Assembly: GCA_028718065.1 (NCBI GenBank)
Contig: JAQUMP010000004.1
Location: forward strand, 1 to 23,534
Direction: 5' to 3'
DNA length: 23,534 nt
Origin: Chitinivibrionales bacterium
GTDB lineage: Bacteria > Fibrobacterota > Chitinivibrionia > Chitinivibrionales > FEN-1185
Shown piece by piece: positions 20,448-23,534 of this stretch. Position numbers and translations under genes: made by a program. The notes under the pieces are model-generated. The model worked only from the letters and a program-made list of their open reading frames with translations. It searched no databases and was not told the DNA's origin. Positions within the stretch are counted from its first letter, which is position 1. Each line of letters starts with the position of its first letter.

Positions 20448-23054
20448 TTACAGTATAACCTGTTTGCCTGTAAAAACGGTCTTCGCGGTTGTGAAAACCT
20501 TTAAAATATAGAACCCCGAAATTCCGCCTGTCCTATTTCTACTCATGTCAAGACGCAGGTTATAAGAGCCACCGGGAAGCGGCCGGTCAAGCAGGGCGCC
20601 CACCTTTCTGCCGCGCAGGTCGTACAACACGACCGACAGGTTCGTGCCGTGCGCGACGGTACCGATGATCGTGCAGACGCCGGACTGAACATGCACGGCC
20701 AGCGCGTTGTCCGTCGCGAAAAATGCCGGCTTTGTCGATACGGTGGGGGGAGCTCCAATTGTAAACTTGAGCACGTCCCCGGCATTAGCGACAACCCGGC
20801 TTGCCAGGGTAACGGCAAACCGGTTTCCGGCAACCGCTCCGCTCGCCTGCACCGGCGCGTTGTTAAGCTTGACGGAATAGGATTGTCCCTGCAGATTGGC
20901 CGGCACATCCAGCAGCAGCTTCCGCAAAGACACCGAGCCGTACTTTACCTCGATATCGTTTTCCTGCCCCGCGTCCGATTGAAGCTGGACAATGCTTCCC
21001 CAGCCCTGGGCCCCGGAAAAAAACGAACGAAAATTGTCCTGATTCATTTTGGGCGCAAACCCCAGCGTTCCGGCGGGCCCGTCGTAAATTATCCCCGACA
21101 TCGCCAGCAGAGCGCCCCACGAAGCCATGGCCCGGCCGTAATGCTCGCTGCACTCGACTTCGTTCCAGGGATTATGCCTGGCGCCGTTATACCGGTCATG
21201 AATGCCTCGAATAATGGCAAGCCCCTGGTCGAGCAGGCCCTCGTATATCATCCCGGTCGCGACTTGATATTCTATACCGGTCCAGACTTCGCCGCTGTAA
21301 TTCATCGAGGCTTGACCACCCAGCGGCCAGGTGCAGATAATCAATCCGGCCTCCCCGCTGTTGGCATACGTGCGTCCATAGGCGATTCCGCCCGCGTCCG
21401 GCGCCCAGTTGTAATTGTAAATGGATTGGAAGGCCTTATCCACGGAGTCTTTTGAATAGACATACCCAAGGTTAAGCTGGTCGGCCCAGGTCTGCCCGAA
21501 AAGCTGGTCCGCAAGGCTTCCGCTGCCGTACGAGCAATTTCCCCCGGCGACGATTTGGTCGAAATAATTGCTCTTGAACAGGTTCCGCTCGCTCCAGGCT
21601 TTTCCTATTGTAAACATTGTATGGTATCGCGCCGCGGAAACGTTGTCGTTGAGGGTCCGGGCCATCTCTTCGGCCGCCCGCAGCGCCGCCAGGTAGAGCG
21701 ACCCGACAAACGTATTGGCCCCGCCATAGGAACAATCGTACGTGTTCGGCTGGTCGTCGAGGATCACGCCGTTGGTGTCGGGATCGTGGGTAATTTCATA
21801 GTCCATGGCCTTTTTAACGTTCGTCCAGTTGGCCCGCAGGAACGAAGTGTCGGCCGACAGGAGATGCTCCCGGTATGTTTTAAGGACCGTGCCGCACTGC
21901 CCGTCCGCGGCATAAGCGCCGTTGGCGCGAAACCCGACCAGACCATTTGAATTATTCAAACCCACGGACGGATTCAAGTCCTGCATGTTCCGCACGCTGC
22001 GTTCTAATTCGGGAAAAACGTGCGCCATCGCCTGTGCGTAATTGTAAACGTGCGTGCAGGTGCCTTCACAGCATTTTACGCCCTCCCAGGCCCAGAACCT
22101 TCCGTTTTTCCACCATTGGCTGGTCTCGGTCGCCAGAATGGAAAGGGGCATGCCGATGCGCTGCACGAACCAGTATGGCAGCGATGTGTTAAAATACGTG
22201 TCCCGAAAAAGGTGCGTCTGGGCGCTCAGACGGTCGTAATTGGCGGCAAGGTACTTTGTCACATCCGTTGCGTTAGTAAACCAATTATCGTACATGAAGC
22301 GATCTGCCGTTACATACCAGGAGACAAGAAACGTCATGTCTTTTTTTTCTCCCGGATTAAGCGAGAAAGCCGTGTCGACGTCGTTTGTCGTCGACCCCTT
22401 GAGGCTTGTTGCGGACCGCATGAGCTGCAGAACAACCCGGCTGTCTTTTAACCATCCTGTCAAGGTTACCTTGACATTGGCCGACGATGTATTGACGACC
22501 GTAAAATGCATGACCGTCGCGGGCAGGGCCGATTCCTTGGCGTTGAGCGGTATGAAAGGCGAAAAAACTTCCAAGGTAACCTCCACGGGCGGTTTTGGCG
22601 TCGCGGTCGTTGCGTATTTTATGGTGGCGATCGGGTATTCGCCGATGAATTGGATGGCGTTAAAACCGCTTTGATCGAGGCGTATTGCAGGGGAAGCGCC
22701 CGTGGTGATTGAAAACCCCTGATCGATGGGGCTTGGCGGCCGCGTTGCCGCCGTCGCATACGCCCCCCCGCCGTAATCGGTAAATACCGCATTATCGAAA
22801 ATCAGCCATTTTGCCAGCGTGCCGTCGCCGCGCACGTAAAGCTGTCCGGCGCAGATCCCGCCGCAGGGCATGCCGATGGTGGCAAGCTCGCTACCGGTGT
22901 AAATCTTTTGCGAGCCCTTGTCCTGAAGCGACTTGACCCAGGAAGGATCAAGATTTTTATTCACGGGAACCGATGCGGAAAAGGCGCTGGAGAAAAAGAG
23001 AAAAAAAAGAGATCCCGCCGGCAGCGATGATTTAAGGATGTGTTCCTGGAACAT
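20448..23054 (-). CDS. Secreted GH116-family glycosidase
   Basis: This is an 868-aa glycoside hydrolase of family 116 (beta-glucosidase / glucosylceramidase group; members also act on xylosides and N-acetylglucosaminides). The signal peptide covers about 1-27. The N-terminal family domain has GMPCGGICAGQLYVRGDG (61-78). The catalytic (alpha/alpha)6 region has WAWEGVKCC, in which Glu324 is the likely nucleophile, and THVYNYAQAMAHVFPELERS. NTYD gives Asp440 as the likely acid/base. Near the end of the catalytic domain is SEHYGRAMASWG, then GFAPK. The last about 90 residues are a type-A sorting domain (SVVLYDLRGRKVGALL; SGFYILKVFTT). It is upstream of the PL8 gene on the same strand and likely forms one polysaccharide-degrading unit with it. 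Catalytic residues are by alignment from memory to family members. Confidence 0.85.
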   Translation of the reverse strand: MFQEHILKSSLPAGSLFFLFFSSAFSASVPVNKNLDPSWVKSLQDKGSQKIYTGSELATIGMPCGGICAGQLYVRGDGTLAKWLIFDNAVFTDYGGGAYATAATRPPSPIDQGFSITTGASPAIRLDQSGFNAIQFIGEYPIATIKYATTATPKPPVEVTLEVFSPFIPLNAKESALPATVMHFTVVNTSSANVKVTLTGWLKDSRVVLQLMRSATSLKGSTTNDVDTAFSLNPGEKKDMTFLVSWYVTADRFMYDNWFTNATDVTKYLAANYDRLSAQTHLFRDTYFNTSLPYWFVQRIGMPLSILATETSQWWKNGRFWAWEGVKCCEGTCTHVYNYAQAMAHVFPELERSVRNMQDLNPSVGLNNSNGLVGFRANGAYAADGQCGTVLKTYREHLLSADTSFLRANWTNVKKAMDYEITHDPDTNGVILDDQPNTYDCSYGGANTFVGSLYLAALRAAEEMARTLNDNVSAARYHTMFTIGKAWSERNLFKSNYFDQIVAGGNCSYGSGSLADQLFGQTWADQLNLGYVYSKDSVDKAFQSIYNYNWAPDAGGIAYGRTYANSGEAGLIICTWPLGGQASMNYSGEVWTGIEYQVATGMIYEGLLDQGLAIIRGIHDRYNGARHNPWNEVECSEHYGRAMASWGALLAMSGIIYDGPAGTLGFAPKMNQDNFRSFFSGAQGWGSIVQLQSDAGQENDIEVKYGSVSLRKLLLDVPANLQGQSYSVKLNNAPVQASGAVAGNRFAVTLASRVVANAGDVLKFTIGAPPTVSTKPAFFATDNALAVHVQSGVCTIIGTVAHGTNLSVVLYDLRGRKVGALLDRPLPGGSYNLRLDMSRNRTGGISGFYILKVFTTAKTVFTGKQVIL

Positions 23055-23107
23055 AGGCGCGCCTCTTGTTTTTTCCGCTTAAGTTTTCTTGAGGGGCCCT
23101 TTAATGA

Positions 23108-23534
23108 TTATCGTAACACGGCCACCCGTTCTTTGGCGACAAAATCCCCGGCCCTAAAATCCCGGATATAGATATTCCTTGACAGGGGCGCCTTGATCGT
23201 ATAGCGTCCCGCCTGTTGGTAATTATTTACGAATGAACATACCAACTTTCCGGACAAATCATAGTATTTAATGCTCACGAAACAGGGCTTGGAAAGGGAA
23301 TAATTAATGGCGTTTGCGGTTGCATTAAAACTGAAAGATTTAACATCAAAGATCGGGGCCGTAACCGCGGTCTTAAAAGACATCAGGCCCGGCGCCAGGG
23401 GCTTTCGCGGCGCGCCGCCGCCGCCGATTGACGTGGCGGTATTGTTGGTGATGACCGCCAGATATTTTACCAGTTTCCCTAAATCATTGCGCATGTCCGT
23501 TAGCTGCGGCATGTTCGCGGCGGCGTCCTCGGCG
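23108..23534 (-). CDS. 3' end of a secreted protein with PL8-like sorting domain (partial)
   Basis: The frame is open to the window edge (upstream codons read AEDAAAN before the first Met at 23512), so only the C-terminal 141 residues are seen. The last about 75 residues are a sorting domain closely similar to that of the PL8 lyase: YYDL, VCSFVNN, QQ and the ending GDFVAKERVAVLR. Before it is a Gly/Pro-rich linker (IGGGGAPRKPLAPG) and a short polar helix. The catalytic part lies outside the window, so the enzyme type is unknown. It is 53 bp upstream of the GH116 gene on the same strand, consistent with an operon of secreted polysaccharide enzymes. Confidence 0.8.
   Translation of the reverse strand, partial: AEDAAANMPQLTDMRNDLGKLVKYLAVITNNTATSIGGGGAPRKPLAPGLMSFKTAVTAPIFDVKSFSFNATANAINYSLSKPCFVSIKYYDLSGKLVCSFVNNYQQAGRYTIKAPLSRNIYIRDFRAGDFVAKERVAVLR

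Noticed and set aside
20649..21455. 268-aa plus-strand ORF antisense to the GH116 gene
   Set aside because: No family pattern and no ribosome binding site; the GH116 frame explains the openness.

Overview
The window looks like chromosomal DNA of a free-living, flagellated, polysaccharide-degrading bacterium, most likely in the Fibrobacterota (Chitinispirillia/Chitinivibrionia side). The placement is inference from three things. One gene encodes a TIGR02147-type regulator, a family known mainly from Fibrobacter and relatives, and it is coupled to a lipoprotein gene. Several secreted enzymes end in FCB-group-style C-terminal sorting domains. Flagellin and FliS genes are present, whereas cultured Fibrobacter species are not known to be flagellated. 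No tRNA, rRNA, CRISPR array or intact transposase was seen.

Layout. (1) 1-5.2 kb, housekeeping and esterases: a secreted esterase-D-type hydrolase; a cytoplasmic alpha/beta hydrolase overlapping gatB (amidotransferase subunit B) by 4 bp; then, convergent with gatB, a two-gene operon of a YkgJ-type cysteine-cluster protein and a NagD-like HAD phosphatase. (2) 5.4-10.3 kb, redox/sugar-type cluster: an exported protein with two nitroreductase-like halves, an extended SDR (epimerase/dehydratase family), a convergent GntR/LacI-type regulator with two DNA-binding domains, and a classical SDR divergent from the regulator. A 163-bp inverted-repeat element lies in that divergent gap. (3) 10.3-12.75 kb, motility: fliS and a short flagellin on the minus strand, with GC-rich palindromic repeats on both sides of fliS. 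An unrecognised 261-aa gene diverges from flagellin, and both directions carry flagellar-sigma (sigma-28) type promoters. (4) 12.9-14.4 kb: an AbiEi/AbiEii toxin-antitoxin pair whose toxin lacks one motif aspartate. (5) 14.4-17.5 kb: a lipoprotein and a TIGR02147 regulator (4-bp overlap), preceded by a secreted protein with the same kind of carboxypeptidase-regulatory-like domains. (6) 17.9-23.5 kb, minus strand, polysaccharide utilisation: a PL8-type lyase, a GH116-type glycosidase and the 3' end of another secreted protein. The PL8 and the partial protein share a closely related C-terminal domain. A decayed third copy of that domain's 3' end lies between the two enzyme genes.

How it may work together (inference): regions 5 and 6 look like a surface polysaccharide-degradation locus in which sorting domains have been copied and exchanged. 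The TIGR02147/lipoprotein couple may sense or regulate cell-surface state. The redox cluster looks locally regulated by its own GntR/LacI-type protein. The strongest candidates for undescribed biology are the TIGR02147-lipoprotein-secreted protein trio, the unknown sigma-28-linked gene at 11962, the tandem nitroreductase-like exported protein and the altered AbiEii toxin.
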